A DNA stretch of 31,672 nucleotides, from positions 1 to 31,672 of the IMG/VR virus record IMGVR_UViG_3300032050_000525; one strand, 5' to 3'. Shown piece by piece: positions 1 to 7,151 of the stretch (the first letter of the stretch is position 1; each line of letters starts with the position of its first letter). The position numbers and the translations under genes were made by a program. The notes under the pieces are model-generated. The model searched no databases and was not told the origin of the DNA. It saw only the letters and a program-made list of their open reading frames with translations. Source of the stretch: a virus.

Positions 1-11
1 AAGGAGTCACA

Positions 12-1952
12 GTGCCATACGGCGACGACATCACCGAGGGAATACCCTACGTACTCTCCAACCCTGCAGGATCTACTTCGTATACTCCAACTGGACCAGC
101 CTACGATGTAGCCTTTGCTGCTCTTCCATTCTTTCTTGCTGCATCCGATGAGCAACCTTATCGTCGAGTAACAGCGCAGTATCGCAAGCAACAGATTGAC
201 CAGACGCGTGAGCCTGGTGAGCAGACGCTCACCGGTTGGTGGGTTAGATCTCAATCCTCGTTCCACTTCGGAGCGGGGATTAAGTATTTCGAGCCTATCC
301 AAGAGGAGTCGCTACGCTTTCAGTACACAGAATCTAAAGGTTTAGATGTCTGGACTAGAGGACAAGCAACTCTACTGAACACCACAGTCAGAGCTGAGCC
401 TGCAACAGCAACTAACCTATCTTTATTTGGCGCTAGAGATACTACCAATAACGTAGATGCAGTTGTCTTTACTGAAGGACCCGATCTAAAGAAACTTACT
501 ATGAGTGGTGATACACCTACTGTTACCACCTACACTCTAGTAACAGTTCCGCACACACTTGATTTCAAGTCATTAACCTCTGATGGCACTAGGTACTTTG
601 CAGCAGATAATGCTCGCATCCATAGAGGTAATATATTTGGTACCACATCTGATGGTCATATTTACGATCTTGGTGGTCCAGTAACTACAGTAGTACTGCG
701 CTATGCAAAGCAACGTTTACTTGCTGGAGTTGATAGAGATCTATATGAACTAGATTCTAACAAGACACCTACTTCAGGTGGTCACGCTCTACCTACTGAA
801 CTCTATACACACCCAAATCCATCTTGGGTATGGACAACTATATCTGAAGGACCGGCTGCTTTCTATGTTGGTGGCTATGCTGGATCTCAATCATCTCTAT
901 ACAAGATTACACTAGATACTGCTACTCCTAACTCTCTAGGTTTCCCAACACTAGAGACACCTACTGTTGTAGTTGATCTACCAGAGGGTGAGATACTCAA
1001 TGCCTTCGATGTATACCTTGGTACCTTTGGAGTTCTTTGCACCAATAAAGGTGTAAGAATTGCAGTGGTATCTGCCGATGGTAACGTCAGTTATGGACCG
1101 TTACTGTTAGATACAGAGTGCAAGAGCGTAACCTTCAAGGATAGTTTTGCTTATGTAACAACCTTGCAAGGTGCTGAGTCAGGTCTAATCCGTATTGATT
1201 TATCACAGCCAGTAGTTCCTAACAGCCTTGTCTTTGCTTATGCTTGGGATGTTTATGCAAGCGGTGAGACTGCCAATCCAGTATCTACAGACTTCCTTGG
1301 TTCTACCGATAGAGTTGTCTTTGGTGTCCCAGGTGATGGAATATGGATTGAATCTGCAAGCACTCTTGTACCAACAGGTTACCTACGTACCGGTTATATC
1401 CGCTACAACACACTTGAGACTAAGATCTACAAACTGCTACAAGCTCGTATTGATACAACCAATGGCAGTATCACTATCCAATCTATTGACTCAACCGATA
1501 CTGAATATGCTATTGGTGTTTTCTCACAAGGTGAGACTGTTCCTGAGATCAACGTAAACTACCCAACTACTGCACAAGAGTATCTAGGCTTTAAGTTTAC
1601 TATGACTCGATCAAGCAGTGATGCTACTAAGGGACCGCTATTTACTGGCTATCAGTTGAAGTCACTACCTGCCGTTCCACGTCAGCGCCTGATCCAATAC
1701 CCAGTCTTCTGTTATGACCACGAGAGCGATAAGTTCAGCAACGAAGTAGGCTATGAAGGATCTGCCTATGCTCGTATGTCTCAACTTGAGCAGGTTGAAA
1801 ATGTTGGTGACACTATCCGCGTTCAAGACTTTAGAACCGGTGAGTCATACCTTGGCATCATCGAAGAGATGGACTTCATCAACAAGACTCCAGAGGATAA
1901 GAGATTCTCTGGCTTTGGCGGAACACTTCTAGTTACGATTCGGACGGTCTAA
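12..1952 (+). CDS. Tail protein with propeller-like repeats
   Basis: This 646-residue protein starts at GTG 12, with AAGGAG at 1-6 giving good Shine-Dalgarno spacing. It is rich in Thr, Ser, Tyr, Gly and Asp, with many short beta-prone segments through residues about 100-480 that look like degenerate beta-propeller blades. The last ~90 residues form a distinct module (RQRLIQYPVF, then YEGSAYARM, QDFRTGES and RFSGFGG) that resembles the C-terminal module of actinophage tail proteins. It lies immediately upstream of the lysis genes and overlaps the next gene by one base (TAATG), so it is the last gene of the tail module. No signal peptide or membrane segment is visible. A virion tail role is inferred from position and composition; whether it is a tail hub, nozzle or receptor-contacting protein cannot be told. 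Confidence 0.65.
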   Translation: MPYGDDITEGIPYVLSNPAGSTSYTPTGPAYDVAFAALPFFLAASDEQPYRRVTAQYRKQQIDQTREPGEQTLTGWWVRSQSSFHFGAGIKYFEPIQEESLRFQYTESKGLDVWTRGQATLLNTTVRAEPATATNLSLFGARDTTNNVDAVVFTEGPDLKKLTMSGDTPTVTTYTLVTVPHTLDFKSLTSDGTRYFAADNARIHRGNIFGTTSDGHIYDLGGPVTTVVLRYAKQRLLAGVDRDLYELDSNKTPTSGGHALPTELYTHPNPSWVWTTISEGPAAFYVGGYAGSQSSLYKITLDTATPNSLGFPTLETPTVVVDLPEGEILNAFDVYLGTFGVLCTNKGVRIAVVSADGNVSYGPLLLDTECKSVTFKDSFAYVTTLQGAESGLIRIDLSQPVVPNSLVFAYAWDVYASGETANPVSTDFLGSTDRVVFGVPGDGIWIESASTLVPTGYLRTGYIRYNTLETKIYKLLQARIDTTNGSITIQSIDSTDTEYAIGVFSQGETVPEINVNYPTTAQEYLGFKFTMTRSSSDATKGPLFTGYQLKSLPAVPRQRLIQYPVFCYDHESDKFSNEVGYEGSAYARMSQLEQVENVGDTIRVQDFRTGESYLGIIEEMDFINKTPEDKRFSGFGGTLLVTIRTV

Positions 1953-2155
1953 TGCAAGCACAAGACTATGCAACGGTAGCAGTAGCAGTAGTAACCATCA
2001 TTGGTGGCTTTGCTGCAGCAGTAAGGTGGCTAGTAAAACACTACCTCAATGAACTCAAGCCTAACTCTGGCAGTTCACTCAAGGATTCAGTAATCCGTTT
2101 AGAAGAGAAAGTAGAGATCCTCTACCAGATCCTGATACAGAAGAAGGAGCTATGA
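1952..2155 (+). CDS. Small membrane protein, holin-like
   Basis: This 67-residue protein has one hydrophobic segment at residues about 8-28 (TVAVAVVTIIGGFAAAVRWL). A short charged linker and an amphipathic coiled-coil-prone tail (residues about 44-67, RLEEKVEILYQILIQKK) follow. The ATG overlaps the stop of the tail gene (TAATG) and its own stop overlaps the endolysin start (ATGA), so translation is probably coupled. A one-span membrane protein directly before an endolysin is the usual position of a holin or antiholin. Which of the two flanking membrane peptides (this one or 2601-2795) forms the pore cannot be decided from sequence. Confidence 0.6.
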   Translation: MQAQDYATVAVAVVTIIGGFAAAVRWLVKHYLNELKPNSGSSLKDSVIRLEEKVEILYQILIQKKEL

Positions 2156-2604
2156 TCCCATTAGCAAAGAAGGCCACACCTGCTGCTATCGCAGCACTGC
2201 GTCAAGCAACAGCTCACTTTCCTAAGCGCAAGAAGGCATCAGATGGATTGCTACCTAGTGCAGCACACGTTCATCAGAACCCTAACTCAGACCACAACTC
2301 AGGCTTTGCAGTAGATATCACACACGATCCTGATAAGGGTATTGATTGCACCATTGCCTACATAGATCTGCGTAATGATCCACGAGTAAAGTACCTGATC
2401 TTCCAGGGCAGAATCTGGTCAAGAGAAAAGGGTGACCGTGATTACACCGGTTCCAACAAGCACAACAAGCACCTACATATTTCGATCAAGGAAGGGTGCG
2501 GCAACGACACCTCACCTTGGTTCCCTTGGCTGCCCCAGCCAAAGGCTATCAACAAAGTAAAGGCAGCAGTTAAGCCTTTACCTAAGAAGAAAGAGAATAA
2601 ATGA
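2152..2604 (+). CDS. Endolysin, M15/VanY-like metallopeptidase
   Basis: This is a 150-residue predicted zinc peptidase that would cut peptide bonds in peptidoglycan during lysis. The fold signature of the D-Ala-D-Ala/L-Ala-D-Glu peptidase group is visible: SDHNSGFAVDIT supplies H48 and D55, and KHLHISI supplies H107 and H109 as the second histidine pair. No signal peptide is present, which fits holin-dependent release. The C-terminal ~25 residues are Lys/Pro-rich and may bind the wall. The gene is sandwiched between two small membrane proteins with ATGA overlaps on both sides, forming a compact lysis cassette. The substrate bond (DD- versus LD-type) is not determinable here. Confidence 0.8.
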   Translation: MIPLAKKATPAAIAALRQATAHFPKRKKASDGLLPSAAHVHQNPNSDHNSGFAVDITHDPDKGIDCTIAYIDLRNDPRVKYLIFQGRIWSREKGDRDYTGSNKHNKHLHISIKEGCGNDTSPWFPWLPQPKAINKVKAAVKPLPKKKENK

Positions 2605-2795
2605 AAATCAATGCAAAGATGAAATCAATGCTCGCAACATATCTCCGTGCAGGAGTAGCGTCAGTAATTGCGCTATACCTAGCAGGAGTTACAGATCCAA
2701 AGGCTTTAGCAACAGCAGGTATCGCTGCTATCGCAGGTCCATTGCTCAAGGCACTAGACCCAAAAGCATCAGAGTTTGGACGTGGAGCTAAGTAA
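2601..2795 (+). CDS. Small membrane protein, holin candidate
   Basis: This 64-residue protein has a positively charged N-terminus and two hydrophobic stretches, about residues 14-30 (YLRAGVASVIALYLAG) and 34-51 (ALATAGIAAIAGPLLKAL), followed by a charged tail. The ATG overlaps the endolysin stop. Its size, its Ala/Gly-rich helices and its position directly after the lysin and before a strong terminator fit a holin with two short membrane segments. The function is inferred from context only. Confidence 0.6.
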   Translation: MKINAKMKSMLATYLRAGVASVIALYLAGVTDPKALATAGIAAIAGPLLKALDPKASEFGRGAK

Positions 2796-2819
2796 TTAGC
2801 CCATAAGCGCGAGGCAATG

Positions 2820-2863
2820 GCCCCCTGCTCAGGAGAAATCCTGGGTGGGGGGCTTCTTTTTTT
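2820..2863 (+). terminator. Rho-independent terminator of lysis cassette
   Basis: A stem of about 15 pairs (left arm 2820-2834, right arm 2839-2853, some G-U pairs) closes a GAAA tetraloop at 2835-2838. It is followed by a T-rich tract (TTCTTTTTTT, 2854-2863). It lies 25 bases after the last lysis gene and ends the plus-strand late/tail transcript. Confidence 0.9.
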
Positions 2864-2870
2864 ATGCCAG

Positions 2871-2913
2871 AAAAGAACGAAACCCCTACAGGCCGCGAAG
2901 TCTGTAGAGGTTT
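2871..2913 (-). terminator. Terminator-like hairpin for minus-strand HNH unit
   Basis: Arms 2880-2891 (AAACCCCTACAG) and 2902-2913 (CTGTAGAGGTTT) pair over 12 positions with one mismatch around a 10-base loop. Read on the minus strand, the stem is followed by a T-rich run (TTTCGTTCTTTT) over 2871-2882. It lies just downstream of the HNH gene that ends at 2950, so together with the neighbouring plus-strand terminator it insulates the convergent units. Confidence 0.6.
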
Positions 2914-2949
2914 AGTCCAGCACTCGTGGGTACTTGGTTTCCCCACTGC

Positions 2950-3300
2950 TTAAAAAATACCAGAGTTGCTATCGTTATTCAAGTGTGTCTTTAGGCGGTG
3001 ACAGTTAGCACAGAGCGTCTGTAGGTTAGACGGGTCGTGGTCCCTGCCATCCCCGTTGATGTGGTCAACGTCAAGCTGACTGCTGTGGACTGGGATGAAA
3101 CCACATTGCTCGCAGGTGTCTTTCTTGTGGAGTGCGTATGGGTACTGGTTCTTAATAATGTTACGTTTGTAGACTGCCTTGCACCGATACCTGCTAGAGA
3201 GGGGATTGTTCTTGTCTCTGAGTTTAATCTTGGTCTGACCACAGACTGAGCATAGCGCAGTCCGAGCAGACTCATCAATATCCGTTAGCTTGTGGTCCAT
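2950..3300 (-). CDS. HNH endonuclease
   Basis: This 116-residue protein has a classical zinc-stabilised HNH (beta-beta-alpha-metal) nuclease motif. Structural Cys pairs are C63/C66 (CEQCG) and C97/C100 (CANC). The catalytic segment is DVDHINGDG (D79-H80), followed by N92 (DPSNLQTLC) and H101. A further N-terminal CSVCG plus C40 may form a second zinc site. It is encoded against the flanking plus-strand genes and shares a 26-base overlap with the upstream minus-strand zinc-ribbon gene, so the two are one transcript. Free-standing HNH genes in opposite orientation are typical of homing-type insertions in phages. A packaging-associated role is possible but it is far from the terminase. Confidence 0.9.
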   Translation of the reverse strand: MDHKLTDIDESARTALCSVCGQTKIKLRDKNNPLSSRYRCKAVYKRNIIKNQYPYALHKKDTCEQCGFIPVHSSQLDVDHINGDGRDHDPSNLQTLCANCHRLKTHLNNDSNSGIF

Positions 3301-3544
3301 CAGGGTTATCCACAGGGCAGGGTATTGTTACCAGATTTCCACAGTTGGCACAGGTTCCGTCGAGGTGCCACCAAGCAATGTCATAATCTTCAAAGGCTGC
3401 CATAATGTTGAACATAGTGCAGCCACAGGTACAGGCGTGGATCGGGCCTAAAGCCCTCAGATCGGCTCCAAAGGGGGCAGGAAGGCCATCGTAGAGTTTG
3501 CGCCTGCCTATGAATTTCTGCAGGGAGAGTAGACGGAGCAGCAT
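3275..3544 (-). CDS. Small zinc-ribbon protein
   Basis: I prefer the ATG at 3544 because GGAGG lies nine bases upstream and a palindromic hairpin (3567-3583) and a -10-like box (3611-3616) lie further upstream. This gives 89 residues. The open frame runs further, with in-frame ATGs at 3562 and 3610 (111 residues) and a longest form that would antisense-overlap the next gene. The C-terminal part carries a CTCGC cluster (three Cys spaced by one residue) and CANCG, a four-to-five Cys zinc ribbon, around a conserved-looking AAFEDYDIAWWHLDGTC segment. It is co-transcribed with the HNH gene. I do not know a function; nucleic-acid or protein binding is plausible. Confidence 0.65.
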   Translation of the reverse strand: MLLRLLSLQKFIGRRKLYDGLPAPFGADLRALGPIHACTCGCTMFNIMAAFEDYDIAWWHLDGTCANCGNLVTIPCPVDNPDGPQANGY

Positions 3545-3566
3545 ACTGTCGGGCCTCCACATTCCT

Positions 3567-3583
3567 CGGCCCGATAAGGGCCG
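3567..3583. promoter_or_regulatory. Perfect hairpin/palindrome in leader of zinc-ribbon gene
   Basis: CGGCCC-GATAA-GGGCCG is a perfect inverted repeat with 6-base arms. If transcription starts near 3604 on the minus strand it lies in the 5' leader of the zinc-ribbon gene, 20-odd bases before the preferred ATG. It could be an RNA hairpin or an operator. Confidence 0.45.
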
Positions 3584-3610
3584 CTGTACTGTTATTCGCC
3601 TACGGCTCAT

Positions 3611-3616
3611 ATTGTA
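3611..3616 (-). promoter_or_regulatory. Candidate minus-strand -10 box
   Basis: TACAAT on the minus strand would place transcription start near 3604, giving a leader of about 60 bases before the ATG at 3544. No convincing -35 element is seen. It is divergent from the plus-strand promoter at 3654-3662. Confidence 0.4.
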
Positions 3617-3635
3617 CACAGAGCCTGCCAAATGT

Positions 3636-3649
3636 GTGTCTTGCGACAC
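3636..3649. promoter_or_regulatory. Operator-like inverted repeat between divergent promoters
   Basis: GTGTC-TTGC-GACAC is a perfect 5-base-arm inverted repeat centred between the two divergent -10 boxes, overlapping where the -35 regions of both would be. The position suits a repressor or activator controlling both units. Confidence 0.45.
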
Positions 3650-3653
3650 GCCG

Positions 3654-3662
3654 TGATATGAT
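3654..3662 (+). promoter_or_regulatory. Extended -10 promoter, probably leaderless
   Basis: TG-A-TATGAT is an extended -10 element. Its TATGAT ends six bases before the ATG at 3669, so the expected start of transcription coincides with the start codon. There is no Shine-Dalgarno sequence before that ATG. Leaderless mRNAs with exactly this spacing are common in Actinobacteria. Confidence 0.65.
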
Positions 3663-3668
3663 CTGCCA

Positions 3669-4223
3669 ATGACAACTCTGGTAGGTATCCAAGGACCTGA
3701 CTTCGTAGTACTAGCTGCTGATTCGCAGATCACCGATAACGATCAGCGCATTATTTCTACTCAGACACCTAAGATCGTAAGCGTAGGTGACTACCTGATA
3801 GGTATCACGGGCGACTCAAGACCTGGAGATATCCTCGCGTTTAATTGGAAACCACCAACGTATAAGAACTATGATCCGGTGGAGTGGATGGGTAAGAAGA
3901 TACTGCCAAGTATCTACGCTGCCTTTAAGGATAATGGATACGACCCATCCGATAAGGAAGCTAACTTCGCCTACCTCATTGCCTTCAATGGGATGTTATT
4001 TTCCATCGGATCAGATCTATCATTCAACGCCAGTGAACGTGGACTCTTTACAGCAGGTAGTGGTGGAGCATTTGCTCTGGGCTACCTCTACTCACTCAAA
4101 CCTGGTTCTTACAAGTCCCTGCTTATGTCTAAGGTAGTAGCAGAACGCGCAATAAAGATCGCGTCGGTACTTGACGTGAACACCTGTCCTCCGATTCAAT
4201 TAGTTACTCAACAGAAAGGATAA
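3669..4223 (+). CDS. Ntn-hydrolase, proteasome beta/HslV-like
   Basis: This 184-residue protein begins MTTLVGIQGPDFVVLAADSQ. Removing Met leaves an N-terminal Thr, as in proteasome beta subunits and HslV. With Thr2 as position 1, Asp18 falls at position 17 and Lys35 at 34, close to the catalytic Asp17/Lys33 of the family. A family GSGG motif (AGSGGAFALG, residues 129-138) sits where the conserved Ser129 region is expected. There is no propeptide and no membrane segment. Transcription appears leaderless. It heads the long plus-strand replication operon. The expected activity is threonine peptidase, possibly in a self-assembled ring or docked on a host unfoldase; substrates are unknown. A non-proteolytic Ntn relative cannot be excluded. 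Confidence 0.8.
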   Translation: MTTLVGIQGPDFVVLAADSQITDNDQRIISTQTPKIVSVGDYLIGITGDSRPGDILAFNWKPPTYKNYDPVEWMGKKILPSIYAAFKDNGYDPSDKEANFAYLIAFNGMLFSIGSDLSFNASERGLFTAGSGGAFALGYLYSLKPGSYKSLLMSKVVAERAIKIASVLDVNTCPPIQLVTQQKG

Positions 4224-4227
4224 GATA

Positions 4228-4314
4228 ATGCTCGAATTTTTATTTGGATTACTGTTTGGCTTTGTACTAGCGTATGCCTTAGATGCTTTTCTACAGTATA
4301 GAGATAACCGATAA
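4228..4314 (+). CDS. 28-residue single-span membrane peptide
   Basis: The peptide is MLEFLFGLLFGFVLAYALDA followed by FLQYRDNR: almost the whole length is one hydrophobic helix with a charged C-terminal end. AAGGATAAG at about 4216-4224 supplies an SD-like sequence. The stop overlaps the next ATG (TAATG). The function is unknown. Conservation of coupling to its neighbours is the main argument that it is real. Confidence 0.55.
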   Translation: MLEFLFGLLFGFVLAYALDAFLQYRDNR

Positions 4315-4475
4315 TGGAAAAGACACTTAGCTATGCGATAGAGGAAGCAATACAATCTGGTCGTAGATCAGCAACTCCGGTCTTTATGGAGATAGAACTG
4401 CGTGAGCAGATCGCACAACAGTTAGAAGCAGCCAACTATCCAGGTGCTGCATTTATCGTAAGGAACCCGCAATGA
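4314..4475 (+). CDS. Small hypothetical protein, 53 aa
   Basis: Starts MEKTLSYAIEEAIQSGRR and ends AFIVRNPQ. It is largely helical and acidic, without Cys clusters or membrane segments. It overlaps the upstream stop (TAATG) and the downstream nuclease start (ATGA), so it is translated within the operon. I do not recognise it. Confidence 0.6.
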   Translation: MEKTLSYAIEEAIQSGRRSATPVFMEIELREQIAQQLEAANYPGAAFIVRNPQ

Positions 4476-5428
4476 TTACAGATCCCAAGGAACTGCTACT
4501 AACAGTGCTCCACGCTAAGGATGCCTCTCGTGATCGCAGTACTCAGACACAGGTAGGTCCATCAGAGATTGGTGGTTGCCGTCGTAAGGTCTGGTACCGA
4601 TTGAACGGACAGCCACATACCAACGATAACCAGTCAAAGCTGGCAGCAATTATGGGTACTGCTATCCACGCTGCAATCGAAGAAGCAATCGGTCACCTAG
4701 ATCCAGATGGCAAGGACTACCTAGTAGAAACTGCAGTAGCACACGGTGATATGAAAGCACACGTGGACTTGTTTATACCTAGCACCGGAGCAGTCATTGA
4801 CTGGAAGACAAGCAAGGTCAAGAACCTTTCTTACTTCCCATCAAAGCAACAGCGTTGGCAGGTGCAGATCTATGGCTATCTGCTATCGCAGAATGGTCAC
4901 ACAGTCAACACTGTGAACCTAGTTGCTATAGCTCGTGATGGTGCTGAGAAGGATGTCAAGGTTCACTCAGAACCTTACGATGAAGATGTTGCACTAGAGG
5001 CTATGGAGTGGTTAACTGAGATCAAGAAGATGGAGACTGTTCCAGAACCTGAGAAGGATGAATCTTTCTGCAAGCATTACTGTCAGTACTATGACGCATC
5101 AGGAACGATGGGTTGTGTTGGCTTAAAAAAAGAACATATCGTCCTTAGTGAAATAGTGATTGAGGACGAGCAGATTGACAAGAACGCCTTGCACTTTCTA
5201 CAATTAGATGCAAAGATCAAAGAGTTAGAAACGCAAAGAGATTCAATTAAGAGTTCTTTCGAGGGAACCGTTGGTGTTACAGCCAGTGGTATTGAAATCA
5301 GTTGGACAAAAGTTAAAGGTCGTGAGACAGTTGACAAAGATAAAGTTAAAGAACTTATTGGTTATGTCCCAGTAAGTGTAGGGCTAGAAACTGCCAGATT
5401 AAACATCAAACCAAGTGGAGGAAAGTAA
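4472..5428 (+). CDS. Cas4/RecB-like PD-(D/E)XK nuclease with Fe-S Cys set
   Basis: This 318-residue predicted DNA exonuclease of the RecB/Cas4 group has all the core motifs visible in order: GTAIHAAIE (H66), AHVDLF (D99), VIDWKTSK (D110, K112) and a QVQIYGYLL helix supplying the QxxxY-type motif (Q130/Y134). Four cysteines, C36 (IGGCRRK) plus C200, C204 and C215 in the C-terminal part, are placed as in Cas4/AddB proteins that hold a [4Fe-4S] cluster. Residues about 230-318 form an added helical tail with a coiled-coil-like stretch. It overlaps the 53-residue gene upstream and abuts the zinc protein downstream. The likely role is end resection in phage recombination or replication. There is no CRISPR array in the window. 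Confidence 0.85.
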   Translation: MITDPKELLLTVLHAKDASRDRSTQTQVGPSEIGGCRRKVWYRLNGQPHTNDNQSKLAAIMGTAIHAAIEEAIGHLDPDGKDYLVETAVAHGDMKAHVDLFIPSTGAVIDWKTSKVKNLSYFPSKQQRWQVQIYGYLLSQNGHTVNTVNLVAIARDGAEKDVKVHSEPYDEDVALEAMEWLTEIKKMETVPEPEKDESFCKHYCQYYDASGTMGCVGLKKEHIVLSEIVIEDEQIDKNALHFLQLDAKIKELETQRDSIKSSFEGTVGVTASGIEISWTKVKGRETVDKDKVKELIGYVPVSVGLETARLNIKPSGGK

Positions 5429-5809
5429 ATGGCTACAGAAGGAACAAAGTTCCAGGTTAACTACAAGTTATCTGATGGAACACTTATCAATCTTTATGCT
5501 GCAACAGTTGGAGAACTAGAAGCGGGACTAGCAGATCTTGCTATGAACGCACTTAACATCAAGGCAACAGGTGTCGAACTAGGTGCAAGCACAGCAGCAG
5601 CACCAGCACCAACAGTTGCATCAGTAGCTGCAGCCTTTAATGCAACACCAGTTGCTATTGACATTTCTGGCATTTCTGGTCAAACCTGCCGTCACGGAGC
5701 AATGACATATCGTGAAGGCACTAATGCTCAGGGTAAATCTTGGAAGGGTCATATGTGTGCTGCACCAAAGGGTGCGACAGACAAGTGCGAAACTATCTGG
5801 GTCCGATGA
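5429..5809 (+). CDS. Zinc-binding protein next to nuclease, possible DNA-binding
   Basis: 126 residues in three parts. An N-terminal ~50-residue segment (KFQVNYKLSDGTLINLYAAT) may be a small beta fold. An Ala/Pro-rich linker covers residues about 52-75. The C-terminal zinc module uses C87, H89, C110 and C120 (CRHGAMTYREG ... GHMC ... DKC). The start lies immediately after the nuclease stop, with GGAGG at 5418-5422. Its place between an exonuclease and a RecA/DnaB-fold ATPase suggests a recombination or single-strand-binding accessory role, but that is inference. The C-terminal module looks like one seen in other actinophage proteins of unknown function. Confidence 0.65.
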   Translation: MATEGTKFQVNYKLSDGTLINLYAATVGELEAGLADLAMNALNIKATGVELGASTAAAPAPTVASVAAAFNATPVAIDISGISGQTCRHGAMTYREGTNAQGKSWKGHMCAAPKGATDKCETIWVR

Positions 5810-5812
5810 TCG

Positions 5813-6079
5813 GTGCGCGAGCCAAGGTTCTATGAGAATCCTGCTTGCGCTACAGTCGGTGGCGACTTCTGGTTCCCTGAAAAGGAGGCCGGAAGTTCTA
5901 ACACAACCGAGATGGTTATGGCTAAATCAATTTGTAGAAGGTGTCCACATCAAGCAGAGTGTGCTGAGTGGGGAATACAAAATGAGCAGCACGGTATCTG
6001 GGGTGGCGTTGCTGAAGGTGAACGCAGGTTAATCAGACGTAAACGACGCATAACATTAAAGGGGGAAGGCATTGCTTGA
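5813..6079 (+). CDS. whiB: WhiB-family Fe-S transcription factor
   Basis: 88 residues. The diagnostic WhiB arrangement is complete: C12, then C41-x2-C44-x5-C50 binding a [4Fe-4S] cluster, followed by the G[I/V]WGG turn (GIWGG, residues 61-65) and a basic DNA-contacting tail (RRLIRRKRRIT). The GTG at 5813 gives a standard-length protein. It overlaps the downstream ATPase gene by 8 bases. WhiB proteins act with the host sigma-70 region 4 at promoters. Phage copies are known to alter host regulation, and this one may switch phage or host transcription. It is the strongest marker of an actinobacterial host in the window. Confidence 0.93.
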   Translation: MREPRFYENPACATVGGDFWFPEKEAGSSNTTEMVMAKSICRRCPHQAECAEWGIQNEQHGIWGGVAEGERRLIRRKRRITLKGEGIA

Positions 6080-6926
6080 CTTATCACGTGCTTGGAGTGG
6101 GGTGCTTACCAAAGCAACACCTCTTCCGGACGTGTGGCAGGGCTTAGCACTCAAGCAGATTAAGTTCCGAAGAGGACAAGTCTGTATGGTAGCTGCAGCA
6201 CCTAACGCTGGTAAGTCTATGTTTGCTCTCATCTATGCGATGAAGGCAGATGTGCCAACTCTTTTCTTCTCGGCAGATACTGATACAACAACTGTAATGA
6301 TGAGAGCAGCATCTGCTGCATCTGGTCACTCACAGGTATCAGTAGAGTCGAACCTATCTAAGGATAAGCACTACTACGACAAACACTTTGGCAAGTTGGA
6401 ACATATCAAGTGGGTCTTTGATTCATCACCATCACTAGATGATATCGAGTTAGAGATCAGAGCATATGTAGAACTCTACGGCCACGCTCCAGAGTTGATT
6501 GTCATAGACAACTTAATGAATGTGGCAGCAGAGACTGACAATGAGTGGGCTGGCTTACGTGCGATTATGATGGAGCTGCACGATATGGCACGTAAGACTG
6601 AAGCCTGCGTACTTGTGCTACATCACGTATCTGAGCAGAGTGAGTATGGATCACCATCTCAGCCACCTGCTAGACGTGCTATTCACGGCAAGGTAAGTCA
6701 GTTGCCGGCGTTGATCCTGACGCTGGGTTATGACCCAACCAACGGTGAGTTGAAGGTAGCTGCAGTGAAGAACCGCTTTGGTCCACACGCTGCAGATGGT
6801 AAGGATTACGTAACACTGTTCGTTAACTATGCTGCTTGTCAGATCTCTGATAAAAATGCCTGGGGTGTTATGCTAAGAAACGATGTAATAAATAAATATG
6901 GTGGCGACTATATCCTCCAAGAATAG
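6072..6926 (+). CDS. RecA/DnaB-fold ATPase (helicase-like)
   Basis: 284 residues. The start is TTG 6072, preceded by GGGGGAAGG, and overlaps the whiB stop. It has a Walker A AAPNAGKS (residues 42-49), an FFSADTD strand at the position where DnaB-like proteins carry FSLEM, Walker B ELIVIDNL (D146) and VLVLHHVSE as a sensor-type strand. A VAAVKNRFGPH segment follows, like the arginine/beta-hairpin region of DnaB C-terminal domains. There is no N-terminal DnaB domain. It probably works as the replicative helicase core or a recombinase-like ATPase together with the split primase 1-2 kb downstream. Repair ATPases of the same fold are the alternative. Confidence 0.75.
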   Translation: MLDLSRAWSGVLTKATPLPDVWQGLALKQIKFRRGQVCMVAAAPNAGKSMFALIYAMKADVPTLFFSADTDTTTVMMRAASAASGHSQVSVESNLSKDKHYYDKHFGKLEHIKWVFDSSPSLDDIELEIRAYVELYGHAPELIVIDNLMNVAAETDNEWAGLRAIMMELHDMARKTEACVLVLHHVSEQSEYGSPSQPPARRAIHGKVSQLPALILTLGYDPTNGELKVAAVKNRFGPHAADGKDYVTLFVNYAACQISDKNAWGVMLRNDVINKYGGDYILQE

Positions 6927-6938
6927 ATAGGGAATTAA

Positions 6939-7151
6939 ATGGCTGAAGTACAGTTAACAAACAAGTACCGAGATAGCATTAAGATAGAAGCACTACGCAC
7001 AGACGTTGATGCAATCAAGGTAGACTTAACCAACTTCGTTGGTGCGCTGCTGCAATCTGGTATTGTCGAGTTAGTTAAAGATGAAGAAGGCAATGTGGTC
7101 TATAAGATCAACAAGGTTGTACTGGTAGATGAGCAACCCGAAGTACAATAA
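6939..7151 (+). CDS. Small hypothetical protein, 70 aa
   Basis: An acidic, soluble protein (MAEVQLTNKYRDSIKIEALR at the N-terminus) with an alternating hydrophobic helix at residues about 20-45 and a short C-terminal beta-like segment (GNVVYKINKVVLVDE). AGGGAA lies just before the ATG. Its 3' end overlaps the next gene by 23 bases. No recognised domain. Confidence 0.6.
   Translation: MAEVQLTNKYRDSIKIEALRTDVDAIKVDLTNFVGALLQSGIVELVKDEEGNVVYKINKVVLVDEQPEVQ

Noticed and set aside
2991-3278. A 95-residue minus-strand frame over the HNH gene
   Set aside because: Thr/Ser-rich low-complexity shadow; the HNH motif lies in the other frame.
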